36,332 nt of DNA, taken from contig JAPLCF010000040.1 of the NCBI GenBank assembly GCA_026392355.1, positions 1 through 36,332 of the forward strand. Direction: 5' to 3'. The position numbers and the translations under genes are program-made. The DNA comes from Actinomycetota bacterium. GTDB taxonomy: Bacteria > Actinomycetota > Thermoleophilia > Gaiellales > F1-60-MAGs149. Positions 1 through 10,200 of this stretch are shown here, piece by piece (the stretch's first letter is position 1; the number at the start of each line of letters is the position of its first letter). Below the pieces are notes generated by a model that worked only from the letters and a program-made list of their open reading frames with translations, had not been told where the DNA came from and searched no databases.

Positions 1-492
1 GGATACCGTCACCATCACCGCGACGAAGGGCGCCAGCACGGTCACGTGCACGTATGTCGTCCCGGCCGCGAGCTGCGACCTCGGTACGCTCAGCGACGGC
101 ACCTGGAACGTCAGCTCCACCCTCACCGACCCAGCCGGCAACACCTCCAGCGCCTCCCCTGCGCTGCCGATCTCGATCGACTCGACCGCGCCCAGCGCAC
201 CGACCGGCGTCGACCTCGCCAGCGCATCCGATCTCGGCTCCTCGGCAACCGACAACGTCACGAGCGACAGCACGCCGACGATGAGTGCAGCGGGCGGCTC
301 GAACGGGGATACCGTCACCATCACCGCGACGAAGGGCGCCAGCACGGTCACGTGCACGTATGTCGTCCCGGCCGCGAGCTGCGACCTCGGTACGCTCAGC
401 GACGGTACCTGGAACGTCAGCTCCACCCTCACCGACCCAGCCGGCAACACCTCCAGCGCCTCCCCCGCGCTGCCGATCTCGATCGACACGGT
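1..492 (+). repeat. near-identical tandem Ig-module DNA repeat, period 306 bp
   Basis: Bases 1-186 recur at 307-492 with only a few substitutions, two of them silent changes (GGC/GGT and CCT/CCC). Later modules of the same protein are clearly diverged at DNA level. This points to recent duplication or gene conversion of one Ig module. The array continues off the left edge, so the copy number is unknown, and the repeat could be collapsed in a short-read assembly. Confidence 0.85.
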
Positions 493-2128
493 CGCGCCGA
501 GCGCACCGGGAGCGCCTGATCTCGCCACCGCGTCTGACACTGGCTCGTCCTCGACCGACAACCTCACTGGCGACTCGACGCCGCGCATCGACGTGCCTGG
601 TGGCACCACGGGTGACACGATCACCGTCACCGCCACCCCGGCCGGCGGCGGCACGCCGGTGACCTGCACCTTCGTGGTGGGCGCGGCCACCGGCTGCGAT
701 CTCGGCCCGCTCGCCGACGGACAGTGGACAACGTCGGCAACCGCGACTGATCCGGCTGGCAACGTCGGCCCCGCCACGGCTGGCCCCTCGCTGTCGATCG
801 ACGCCACCGCTCCGACGGGCCCCGCCACGCCGGCGCTCGACCCGACCTCCGACACCGGCACCTCGAACACCGACCGCGTGACCGCTGACACGACGCCGAC
901 CATGCACGTGCCCGGTGTGCCCGCTGGCGAGACGATCACCCTCAACGCCACGGGCCCGAACGGCCAGACCGCCTCGTGCACCTTCGTGGCGTCCGCGACC
1001 GTCGACTCGTGCGACCTCGGTCCGCTCACCGACGGCAGCTGGTCGATCAGCGCATCCTCGAACGCTGTCGATAGCGCCGGCAACCAGGCCGCGCCGTCTG
1101 CGCCGGTGACGATCGACATCGCCGCCACCGCTCCGACGGCGCCGGCACGCCCCAAGCCGGTTGGCGAAACGACGACCGATTCGAGCGGCACCGCCCAGAC
1201 CATGGACTCGACGCCGCGCTTCACCGTGCCCGGCGCCGCCGCACCGAACACCATCACGCTCAACGCGGTCGGCCCGGGCGGCCTGACGGCAACCTGCTCC
1301 TACACGCCCTCGGCGACCGTCACCGGTTGCACCCTCGGCCCGCTGGCGGACGGCCTCTGGACGATCACGCCGACCCAGACGAATCCCGCAGGTGTCGTCA
1401 GCCCTGCCGGTGCGCCGTACACGATCCGCATCGGTCCCGAGCCGAAGCCGAACCTGCCGCCCGACCCGTACAAGACCGACGTGACCCGTCAGGCCGACGG
1501 TAGCGGCTACGACGCGACCGCCTGGTTCGCGGTGCCGGTGGATCCGTCGAAGGTCGACGCCGTGATCTTCGTCATCACCGACCGCAACGGCAACGTGATC
1601 GGCCGCATCCGGAAGCCTGTCACCGACTCGATGACCAACGCCACCATGCGCATCGACAAGCTGCCGAAGGGCGCAAAGGTGTCCGCGTACACCGTCAACC
1701 GCCACGGCGTATCCCCGCGCGCGCCCCGCTACGCCAACGTGCGCCACGTCGATACCCGTCGCAACCGGACCGCGCTCCCGAACGGCGGCTACCGTCTGCT
1801 CGGCTCGCCGCTCGGTGAGGACGTCATCTTCGAGGGTGCATCGCATGTTCTCACCGCCGATGCCAAGACCGAGCTCGACCGCCTCGCATCAATCGCCAAG
1901 CGCAAGGGCGGGCAGCTGTACATCACCGGCTTCGCCCGCCGCAACGGCATCAACAGCGACGGGTGGCTGCTGCGTCTCTCGAAGCGGCGCGCCGAGGCCG
2001 TCGCCACGTACCTCGCCGACCGCGGCGTGACCGGGTGGATCACCTGGAACGGCGTCGGGCCGGCGACACAGACGATCGGCACGCCGGAGAACCGTAACGT
2101 CGTGATTCGCTGGGCACCGGTTCGCTGA
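2..2128 (+). CDS. Ig-like repeat surface protein with OmpA-like C-terminus (5' end outside window)
   Basis: The reading frame is open from base 2, so the start and any signal peptide lie off the left edge; 708 codons are visible. It begins inside a tandem array of roughly 102-107-residue Ig-like modules. Module boundaries fall near bases 172, 478, 794 and 1115, each marked by an Asp-x-x-AP-x-xP linker followed by an SDTG-S-TDN segment, as in bacterial Ig-like repeats of adhesins. Most modules keep two cysteines (TCT/SCT and the CDLG motif) that could form a disulfide. A Pro-rich linker (about 1430-1480) and an uncharacterised domain follow. The last 110 residues (about 1800-2125) resemble an OmpA-like peptidoglycan-binding domain: LTADAKTELDRLA, LSKRRAEAVATYL and a closing ENRNVVIRW. 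I infer a secreted protein held on peptidoglycan by this domain. Fold assignments are from motif reading only. Confidence 0.8.
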   Translation, partial: DTVTITATKGASTVTCTYVVPAASCDLGTLSDGTWNVSSTLTDPAGNTSSASPALPISIDSTAPSAPTGVDLASASDLGSSATDNVTSDSTPTMSAAGGSNGDTVTITATKGASTVTCTYVVPAASCDLGTLSDGTWNVSSTLTDPAGNTSSASPALPISIDTVAPSAPGAPDLATASDTGSSSTDNLTGDSTPRIDVPGGTTGDTITVTATPAGGGTPVTCTFVVGAATGCDLGPLADGQWTTSATATDPAGNVGPATAGPSLSIDATAPTGPATPALDPTSDTGTSNTDRVTADTTPTMHVPGVPAGETITLNATGPNGQTASCTFVASATVDSCDLGPLTDGSWSISASSNAVDSAGNQAAPSAPVTIDIAATAPTAPARPKPVGETTTDSSGTAQTMDSTPRFTVPGAAAPNTITLNAVGPGGLTATCSYTPSATVTGCTLGPLADGLWTITPTQTNPAGVVSPAGAPYTIRIGPEPKPNLPPDPYKTDVTRQADGSGYDATAWFAVPVDPSKVDAVIFVITDRNGNVIGRIRKPVTDSMTNATMRIDKLPKGAKVSAYTVNRHGVSPRAPRYANVRHVDTRRNRTALPNGGYRLLGSPLGEDVIFEGASHVLTADAKTELDRLASIAKRKGGQLYITGFARRNGINSDGWLLRLSKRRAEAVATYLADRGVTGWITWNGVGPATQTIGTPENRNVVIRWAPVR

Positions 2129-2133
2129 GCCGG
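2117..2133 (+). terminator. weak hairpin overlapping the stop codon
   Basis: CCGGTTC and GAGCCGG pair as a 7-bp stem (one G-U pair) around a 3-base loop. The TGA at 2126-2128 lies inside it. There is no T-tract, so termination is uncertain. Confidence 0.2.
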
Positions 2134-2143
2134 CAGATTCGGA

Positions 2144-2153
2144 TACACGCGTA
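2144..2153 (+). promoter_or_regulatory. candidate operator, site A (TACACGCGTA)
   Basis: A near-palindromic 10-mer lies in the 82-bp gap before the beta-helix lipoprotein gene, ending 57 bp before its ATG. It is flanked by two ATTCGG hexamers (2137 and 2158) spaced 21 bp, the same phasing seen between paired cores at the other sites. The second core position (from 2165) is degenerate here. It matches sites upstream of the response regulator and both SdrD_B genes. Function is inferred. Confidence 0.5.
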
Positions 2154-2210
2154 ACCAATTCGGCCTCGCGCACCGGACAACGGCTGCGATTCCCCATACG
2201 TTTCGAGGCG

Positions 2211-3494
2211 ATGCGGCTCGCTCTTCTCGTACTGCTCGGTGCGCTGGCGCTCACCGCGTGTGGCGGTGGCACTTCGGCTCCGTCCGGACCGCAGACCATC
2301 CGTGTACCGGCCGACCACGCGACCATTCAGGACGCCGTTGACGCCGCGCAGCGCGGCGACATCGTGCTTGTCGCTCCGGGCGAGTACCGCGAGTCGGTGC
2401 ACATCAAGATGGAGGGGATCACGCTGCGCGGCGAGGACCGCAATACGGTGATCCTCGACGGCGAGGACCAGCGGCAGAACGGCGTCTACGTGACGGTCGG
2501 CGGCGTCGCCGTGGAGAACCTTACGGTACGTCGCTTCGCCAACAACGGCGTGCTGTTCACGAGCTTCGGCGAGGAGTACCTCCACGACGTCATCGAGGAG
2601 GGCGGCGAGGGCGAGACACCGACGCGCGACCAGACCGATCCCACGCAGACGACGCTCGACGGGTTCCGCGTGTCGTACGTGACGGCGTACAACAACGGTC
2701 TCTACGGGCTGTACGCGTTCGCAGCGGTCAACGGCGTCTTCGAGGACTCGTATGCCTCCGGCCATCCGGACTCGGGCTACTACGTGGGCCAGTGCAAGCC
2801 GTGCAACACCGTGCTGCAGCGTGTCACGGCCGAGCGCAACGCGATTGGCTACGAGGGCACCAACGCCTCGGGCGGGGTGTTCATCGTCGACTCGCTGTTC
2901 ACGCACAACCGCCTGGGCATTACGCCGAACTCGCAGGACGCCGAGCGCCTTGCCCCGCAGGGCGACACCATCGTCGCGGGCAATCGCGTGATCGACAACA
3001 GCGATCCGAACACCCCGGAGATCGAGAACGGCTACTTCGGCGGCGGCATCCTGATCGGCGGCGGCGAGCGCAATCAGGTGCTGCGTAACCGCGTGACGGG
3101 CAACCCCGACACGGGCATCGGTGTGTACACGCTCGGCCGCTACGAGCCGAACGGCAATCGCATCGAGGGCAACGTCGTGCAGGGCAACGGCGTCGATCTC
3201 GCCTACGCCCCGCTCGGGCAGCAGGATGCTGCGGGTAACTGCTTCGCGGGCAATACGTACGCGACGAGCCTGCCGAAGCGCATCGAGCAGCTGCTGCCGT
3301 GCGACAGAACCGCCCGGCGCTTCCCGATTCCGAGTCCGCCGCGCACGCCGGTGCCGCCTGGCGTGGACTACTTCGACATGCCCGCGCCTCCCGCGCAGCA
3401 GACCATGCCCGCGAGTGCCATGGCGAAGACCGGTGGTGCCGGCAAGGTGCCACCGGCGATCGACGTGGACGCGATCGAGGTGCCCGGGCCATGA
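2211..3494 (+). CDS. lipoprotein with NosD-like right-handed parallel beta-helix
   Basis: The product has 427 residues. The N-terminus is a lipoprotein signal (Arg, hydrophobic stretch, lipobox LTAC with the cysteine near residue 17), so it should be lipid-anchored outside the membrane. The mature protein opens with TIRVPADHATIQDAVDAA, a typical start of periplasmic copper-binding (NosD) and pectate-lyase-like beta-helix proteins. Repeated short strands with NN-G, N-I-G and NRV/NRI turns follow up to about residue 370. Such folds often bind or cleave polysaccharide, but I see no decisive catalytic residues, so substrate and activity are unknown. The last 60 residues are Pro/Ala-rich and probably unstructured. 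The TGA overlaps the ATG of the next lipoprotein (ATGA), implying coupled translation. A shared operator-like motif lies 57 bp upstream. Confidence 0.82.
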   Translation: MRLALLVLLGALALTACGGGTSAPSGPQTIRVPADHATIQDAVDAAQRGDIVLVAPGEYRESVHIKMEGITLRGEDRNTVILDGEDQRQNGVYVTVGGVAVENLTVRRFANNGVLFTSFGEEYLHDVIEEGGEGETPTRDQTDPTQTTLDGFRVSYVTAYNNGLYGLYAFAAVNGVFEDSYASGHPDSGYYVGQCKPCNTVLQRVTAERNAIGYEGTNASGGVFIVDSLFTHNRLGITPNSQDAERLAPQGDTIVAGNRVIDNSDPNTPEIENGYFGGGILIGGGERNQVLRNRVTGNPDTGIGVYTLGRYEPNGNRIEGNVVQGNGVDLAYAPLGQQDAAGNCFAGNTYATSLPKRIEQLLPCDRTARRFPIPSPPRTPVPPGVDYFDMPAPPAQQTMPASAMAKTGGAGKVPPAIDVDAIEVPGP

Positions 3495-4231
3495 GGCGCA
3501 CCCTTCTCCCCATCGTCCTGCTCGGCACGGCACTCGCAGCTGCAGCGTGCGGCGGGTCCGATGCCCCGTCGAAGTCCGAACCCAAACCGCTCACGATGCG
3601 CCAGGCCGAGCTGCTCGCGGGCGCGCAGTTCCTCAACTACAAGAACGATGGCGCGGAGTTCGAGATGGACTTCGGTGTCAAGGGCACCGCGTCGCACTTC
3701 ACGATGACGGGCCAGATGAACTGGGACGATCTCGTCGGCTACGGCACGATCACCCCCGACGAGGGCGAGCCGTTCGAGGTGTGGTGGCGCGAGGACATCG
3801 TGATCCAGAGCGACCCACAGCTCGCTGCGCTGCTCCAGGCCGCCGACCAGCAGCCCGTCTACATAGCCCACAAGCCGAATCCACAGGCCAACCCCGTCGA
3901 CAAGGCGTGCGCGATCCTGCTGCACCTCGGCTCCAAGCAGCGCGACAACCCGCTGCTGGTCAAGCAGACGGAAGGCTCCGCGTACCTCGGCGATGCGACC
4001 GTACGGGGCACCGCCACGCAGATCCTGCGGTACGGCGCGATCAACCGCTTCTGGATCGACCCGAACACCGGGCTGATGCTGCGCTTCGCCGGCAACAGCA
4101 AAGCCGGCAAGGCGCCCGAGACCGTCGAGCTCCTGACGCACGAGCCGCAGACGATGTACGCCCCGCAGGGCCGCATTGTCACGCAGGCGCAGGCCGAAGA
4201 ACTCGCCGCACAGTTCGGGTTTGGCGGATAA
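3491..4231 (+). CDS. small lipoprotein, possibly LppX/LolA-like
   Basis: The product has 246 residues and starts at the ATG that overlaps the preceding stop. This start gives a proper lipoprotein signal (MRRTLL, hydrophobic core, lipobox AAAC with the cysteine near residue 20), whereas longer forms in this frame do not. The mature part alternates polar and hydrophobic residues with many beta-strand-like segments, and GTATQILRYGAINRFWIDPNTGLMLRF resembles the strands of LppX/LprG or LolA-type lipid-binding lipoproteins. That resemblance is weak and the function is unknown. It is cotranscribed with the beta-helix lipoprotein and ends 6 bp from the convergent large SdrD_B gene, with no visible terminator between them. 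Confidence 0.78.
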   Translation: MRRTLLPIVLLGTALAAAACGGSDAPSKSEPKPLTMRQAELLAGAQFLNYKNDGAEFEMDFGVKGTASHFTMTGQMNWDDLVGYGTITPDEGEPFEVWWREDIVIQSDPQLAALLQAADQQPVYIAHKPNPQANPVDKACAILLHLGSKQRDNPLLVKQTEGSAYLGDATVRGTATQILRYGAINRFWIDPNTGLMLRFAGNSKAGKAPETVELLTHEPQTMYAPQGRIVTQAQAEELAAQFGFGG

Positions 4232-4237
4232 CCGCGA

Positions 4238-7200
4238 CTAGCCGGTCACCGACTCCGGAGTCGTCACGCGCTGCGCCCATGGCGGTACGACACCAGCGTC
4301 GATCGACGGGTTGACGAACGATGCCTTGCGGTTCCCCTTGACCTTGGTGGTCTCGCCGTACGTGACGCCGGCGACGACGAACGTCGGCGTAATCGCAACG
4401 TTGCTCTTGCTCGTTGCCTTCGCGTTCGAGCCTTTCGCCTTGCTGCCCTTGCCCGGCACGGTCGCAACATAGGACTTGGGGTAGATGAATTTCATCTGGT
4501 AACGCCCCGGCTGCATGTTCGAGAAGAAGTAGCGCCCGTTTGCGTCGGTCGTCTGCGCGGGGATCACCTTGCCGTTGGCGTTACGCGCGCGCTTGCCGTT
4601 GGGATTGAGGATGACGACGGTCGCTCCGCGCATCGGCTGCTCGCCGGCGTCCTGGATGCCGTTGCTGTTCATGTCGAACCAGACGAGGTCGCCGACGCCC
4701 ACGAGCGCACCCCGGTTCGCACCCGGCACTGGGTTGGAGCTACCCGGACCGCCGTTGACACCGTTCGAGTTCGCGCCATTCTTGCCCGGGCCATTCAACG
4801 GCCCCGAGGTACCGCCCCCCTTGCTCGGAGTTGATGGCTTCGTCGACGGTGCGGTGCTGTCCGAGCTTGCACCACTACCACCCCCTCCGCTGCCGCCGGA
4901 TCCACCGCCCGACCCACCACCACCGTTCTGCGAGGGGACCGGGACGACACCCGCGTCGATCGTCAGGTTCGCGAACGAGGCGCGCCACTTGCCCGAAACC
5001 GGCGTCGTGTCGCCCGACGTGCCACCTGCGATCGTGAACGTCGGCGTGGTGCCAATCAGCGGATTCGCACCAGCCGACGGGTTCGAATTGTTCGCCGACG
5101 TGCCGGCGGTCGCCGTGGTGAAGGTGTAGCCGGAGGGGATCGTGAAGCGCGCCTTGTAGTCGCCCGGAAGGAGATTGCCGATGAAGTACGCGCCGTTTGC
5201 ATCCGTGATGACAGACGCCACCGGGGCACCCTGCGCATCGACGGCCGCCGTGCCGTCGGCCTTCAGCAGCTCGACCACGACGCCGGGCAGCGGTGCCTCG
5301 CCCGCGTCTTGGATGCCGTTCTCGTTATCGTCGATCCACGTGTAGTCGCCCATGCCGACGACGGGGACGACGCCTGCGTCGATCGTGAGGTTCGCGAAGC
5401 TCGCGTTCGGCTGGGTGGAGACGGTCGTGTCGCCGGTCGCGCTCGCGGCGATCGTGAAGGAGGGCGTGACACCGATCTGCGGCGCGCCCGTCACCGGCGT
5501 CGGGTTCGAGTCGGTCGCGCCCGCGCCCGTGGTGGGCGTCGTGAAGATGTACCCATTCGGCAGCGTGAACTGCGCCTTGTAGTCGCCCGGAAGGAGATTG
5601 CCGACGAAGTAGTGGCCCGTGGCGTCGGTGGTAACCGGCGAGACGACGACGCCCTGGGCATCCGTCGCAGCGGCGGTGCCGGCGCTATTGAGCAGCTGCA
5701 CGATGACGCCTGCCAGCGGCGTCTCCCCCACGTCCTGCTGGCCGTCGGCATCGCTGTCGATCCACGTGTAGTCGCCCATGCCGACGACCGGCTTGACGCC
5801 CGCGTCGATCGTCAGGTTGGCGAAGTTGGCGGTCGGGTTGCCGCTGACCGCAGTCGTGTCGCCTGTCGCCGAGCCGGCGATCGTAAACGTCCCGGTGGTG
5901 CCGATCAGCGGGTTCGCGCCCGGCGTCGGATTCGAGTCGGTGGCCAACGTACCCGCGCCTGTGGACGTGAAGATGTAGCCACCCGGCAGCGTGAACTGCG
6001 CCTTGTAGGTGCCGGCGTCGAGGTTACCGATGAAGTAGTGGCCCGTGGCATCGGTGGTGGCCGCCGGCACGGGATTGCCGCGGTAGTCAACCGCGGGAGC
6101 ACCGGCCGCTGTCAGCAGCGTGACGATGACGCCCTGGAGCGGCGACTCGCCACTGTCCTGGATGCCGTTGCCGTTGGTGTCGATCCAGACGTAGTCGCCC
6201 ATGCCGACGGGCCCGCCGGTGTAGGGGCTGCTCGACGTGACGACGCCGGCATCGATCGTGAGGTTCGCGAACTGCGCCGTGGGCTGCGTCACGGCCGTCG
6301 TGTCTCCTGTCGCGGACCCGGCGATCGTGAAGGCCGGCGTGATGCCGACGAGCGCCTGCGCGGTGGGTACGGGATTCGAGTCGGTCGCAGTCGTGCCGCC
6401 GCCGGTTGAGGTGAAGCGATACCCGGTCGGCAGATCAAACTCGGCCTTGTAGGTGCCGGGCAACAGGTTGCCGATGAAGTAAAAGCCGGTTGCGTCGGTA
6501 GTCACCGATGCCACCGGGTTGCCGTTGGCATCGGTCGCAGGCGCAGTGCCGGCCGCATTCAGGAGCTTCACCACGACACCGGCCAGCGGCAACTCGCCCG
6601 GATCCTGGATGCCGTTGATGTTCGCATCGATCCATGTGTAGTTGCCCATGCCGACCAGCGGGATCACGCCTGCATCGACGGTGAGGTTCGCGTACTGCGC
6701 GTTCGGCTGGGTCACGGCGGTGGTATCACCCGTCGCGGAGCCCGCGATCGTGAATGACGGCGTCAGCTTGGTGTTGGCATTCACGGCCGTCGACGGATTG
6801 GAGTCCGTCGCAGAGGTGCCGGCACCGCTCGAGGTGAAGGCGTAGCCAGACGGCAGCGTGAACTTGGCGGAGTACGAGCCAGCCAGCAGATTGCCGATGA
6901 AGTAGCGCCCGGTGGCGTCCGTCGTGACCGACGGCACCGGGTTGCCCTGCGCATCCGTCGCCACTGCTGTGCCTGCGGCATTCATCAGCTGCACGATCAC
7001 GCCGGCCAGCGGCGCCTCGCCCGCATCCTGAATGCCGTTGGCATTGGCGTCGATCCACGTGTAGTCACCCATGCCGACGAGCGGCTTGACGCCGGCGTCG
7101 ATCGTGAGGTTGGCGAATCGCGCGGTGGCCGCTGTTGACGCGGTGGTGTCACCGGTCGCGGTGGCTGCGATCGTGAAGGTACCCGTCGTGCCGATCAGCG

Positions 7201-10200
7201 GGTTGGCGCCCGGCGTCGGGTTCGAGTCCGTCGCAGACGTCCCGGCGCCCGTCGACGTGAACACGTAGCCGCTCGGCAGCGTGAACTGCGCCTTGTAGTC
7301 ACCCGGCAGGAGATTGCCGATGAAGTACGCGCCGTTCGCGTCCGTCATAACCGGGGCCACCGCATTGCCCTGCGCATCCGTCGCCGGCGTCCCGTTGGGA
7401 TTCAGCAACTGCACCACCACACCGGCCAACGCGGGCTCGCCTACGTCCTGGACGCCATTGCCGTTGGCATCGACCCACGTCTTGTCACCCATGCCGACGA
7501 GCGGCTTGACACCGGCGTCGATCGTGAGGTTGGCAAAGTCTGCGGTCGGATTACCGCTCACCGCAGTCGTGTCACCGGTCGCTGAGCCGGCGATCGTGAA
7601 GGTCCCCGTCGTGCCGATCAGCAGGTTCGCACCCGGCGTCGGATTCGAATCGGTCGCCGACGTCCCCGCACCCGTCGACGTAAACACATAGCCACTCGGC
7701 AACGTGAACTGCGCCTTGTAGGACCCGGGCAGCAGATTGCCGATGAAGTACGCGCCATTCACATCTGTCGTCACCGACGCCACCGCGTTGCCCTGCGCAT
7801 CCGTCGCGGGCGTCCCGTCCGGATTCAGCAGCTGTACCACCACACCCGCCAACGCAGGCTCACCCGCATCCTGGACGCCATTCCCGTTGGCATCGACCCA
7901 CGTCTTGTCGCCCATGCCGACCACGATCGGAGTCGTGAAGCCGATGTCGAAGGTGTGGTTGTTCTGGCCGGCCGTGCGAGCGGGGATGGAGATCTGGGGA
8001 TACCCGGCCACGAGCGTGGCGTTCGAGTCGACGGACGTGCTCTGCGAGCCGGTGCCCCCACTCGTCTGCGTTGCGCTCGTCAGGACGTACGGCGCCAGCG
8101 GTCCCGATCCGGCGTAGTCAGCCGGATTGTCGAGACGCACGGTGAACGCCGCCCCGGCGACGACACCGCCGCCCGCGTTGTTACCGTCTCCCGCGGCCGC
8201 CTCGGTGACGGTGGAGCTGAAGTAATAGGTGCCGTTGGCATCGGTGATCGCGGTGCCAACGAGGGTGCTCGTCGCGTCGTACAGGCGCACAGTGACCCCA
8301 GCTGCGGCGGCCTCGCCCGGATCCTGCACGCCGTTCTTGTTGGTGTCGATCCAGACGAGGTTGCCGATCTGCACCGGGGCCGCATCGCAGAGCACTTCGA
8401 GGTCGCCGAGGCCATTGCCCTTGCCCCAGCAGTCGCCGCCGCACCCGCCGGGGATACCCGCGCCCGCGGTGGCGCTGGAGTTGTAGTCGAGGATCTGCCC
8501 GGCGAGGACGGCGCCGTCATCCACGCCGGCCGGACCGCACGAGCCGTAACCGACACGCGGGGCGCACGGACCGAGCGCCTTCACGCCCTGCTGGTAAAGC
8601 CCGGTGATGTCGTACGCGGTGGTCCACAGCGTCGGGCTGCCGGGCATCATCGCCACTCCGCCCTGGCCCGTATATGGATGCCCATACGGAAACATCGCCG
8701 AAAAGACGGTGTCGTAGAACAACGGCGAATTCGAGCGCACCGTGCTCGTCTCGCCGGTGAGTAGCCCGGGCACGTTGGCACCGGTGGTGGAGCCGCACAC
8801 CCCGTTCGTCTCCTTTACGTACGAGGAACCGGTCTTGCAGAGCAGCAGGATGTCACCGCCGCCGAGCTCGGCGTTCGCTCCCTGTGGCGACCCGACGGGA
8901 GAGTCGTAATCAATCGCGCTGCCCGCGTTCTGATCCATCCAGCGGTCACGGAACGCGAGCGCGAGCGACCCGTCACTCCGCGTTTCGATGTTGGCGAGCA
9001 TCGGCGTGCTCCACACGCCCGGCGTGAGCTGGGCGAGTTGATTGTCCCAGTCGTTCCATGCCCGCCATTGCGTGGACTCACCACCGGCGAAGGCCGCCAT
9101 GACATCGAAGTTGGTCCCCTTCGCTTTGGGATAGTTCAAGCTGACCGCTGCCCGCGTGGTGAACGTATGCGCAGAGGGGTCGAACTCCAGCACGAACGCG
9201 GCCGTGCCCTGCGACGCTGAGGAGGCGCCCGACGCCACCGTGCCCGACGTGGCGGCTGCACTCACGTACTGCGCCCAACTCTGACCGCTGTCGTACACCA
9301 GTGTGTTGCCCGAGATGGAGATGATCGGCGCAGACGCCTGCTGCAGATTCTGGCACCCAAAAATGCAGCTGTCAGAACGATTCAAGTTTGAAATGGCGAT
9401 GCGATCGCCAACCGCGAGCCCGGGGGCGGACGACAACGTCAGCTCGAAGTTGTTGCCGCCGACGCCGCGACTGCTCGTCACCGACCACGACCGGGTCGGC
9501 TCATTGCTCTCGGCACCACAGACGCCGCCGACGAGGATCGTCGATGTCGACATGCCGATCCCCATCGGGTGCCACTTCCCATTACACGCCACACCGCCGA
9601 AGGTCGCGGGCTTCTGGATGTCGTAGGAAACCGGCGTGCCGGCGCTCGCTGACGCCCCCGAGCCCGTAATCGGCACGGTCCAAAGGCGCGGCCACGATGA
9701 GGTCTGATTGCCCTCGGTCATCTCGACGGCGTAGAGCGTGCTCCCGTCGGGCGTTACGTCTACGTCGCCCAGACCGGCACGGCCGACGAGATGGAAGACG
9801 TCCGTCGCGTTGTTGTCGGACCGCAGTCCGTCCGCGGCGTAACTAGGCCAACTGCCCGGCGATGCGGCCACATGCGGCGGCAGCGTGTTGATCCCGAGCG
9901 TCGTGAAGATCGACGTTGCCCCCGTCGCGACGTTGACCTTGTAGATCGCGTTCGTCGCCCCTCCAGACCCATACGGGCTGTGACGCTTCACGTACGTGCC
10001 GTAGTAGGCGTTGCCGCCGCGATCGACACCGACGCCGAACGTGGCGCCGAGCACCCCGGTCGTATTCACCTGTGCACCGCCCGTCGAGGCAGTGCCGAAG
10101 ACTAGGCCGTCGGCCGTGACGTATGGCAGCGCGCCCAACCCCGAGCTCAGCGTGACCGCGCCCGGCGGTGAGGTGTTGCCGAGAAACGGGAAGATGCAGG

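Noticed and set aside
1-492. Direct repeats considered as CRISPR or a mobile element
   Set aside because: The 306-bp repeats are in-frame protein modules with no spacers, inverted ends or transposase.
2040-3533. Long minus-strand open frame of 497 codons
   Set aside because: It is antisense to the beta-helix lipoprotein, whose lipobox and repeats are convincing; the product is a low-complexity Arg/Ala/Val shadow.
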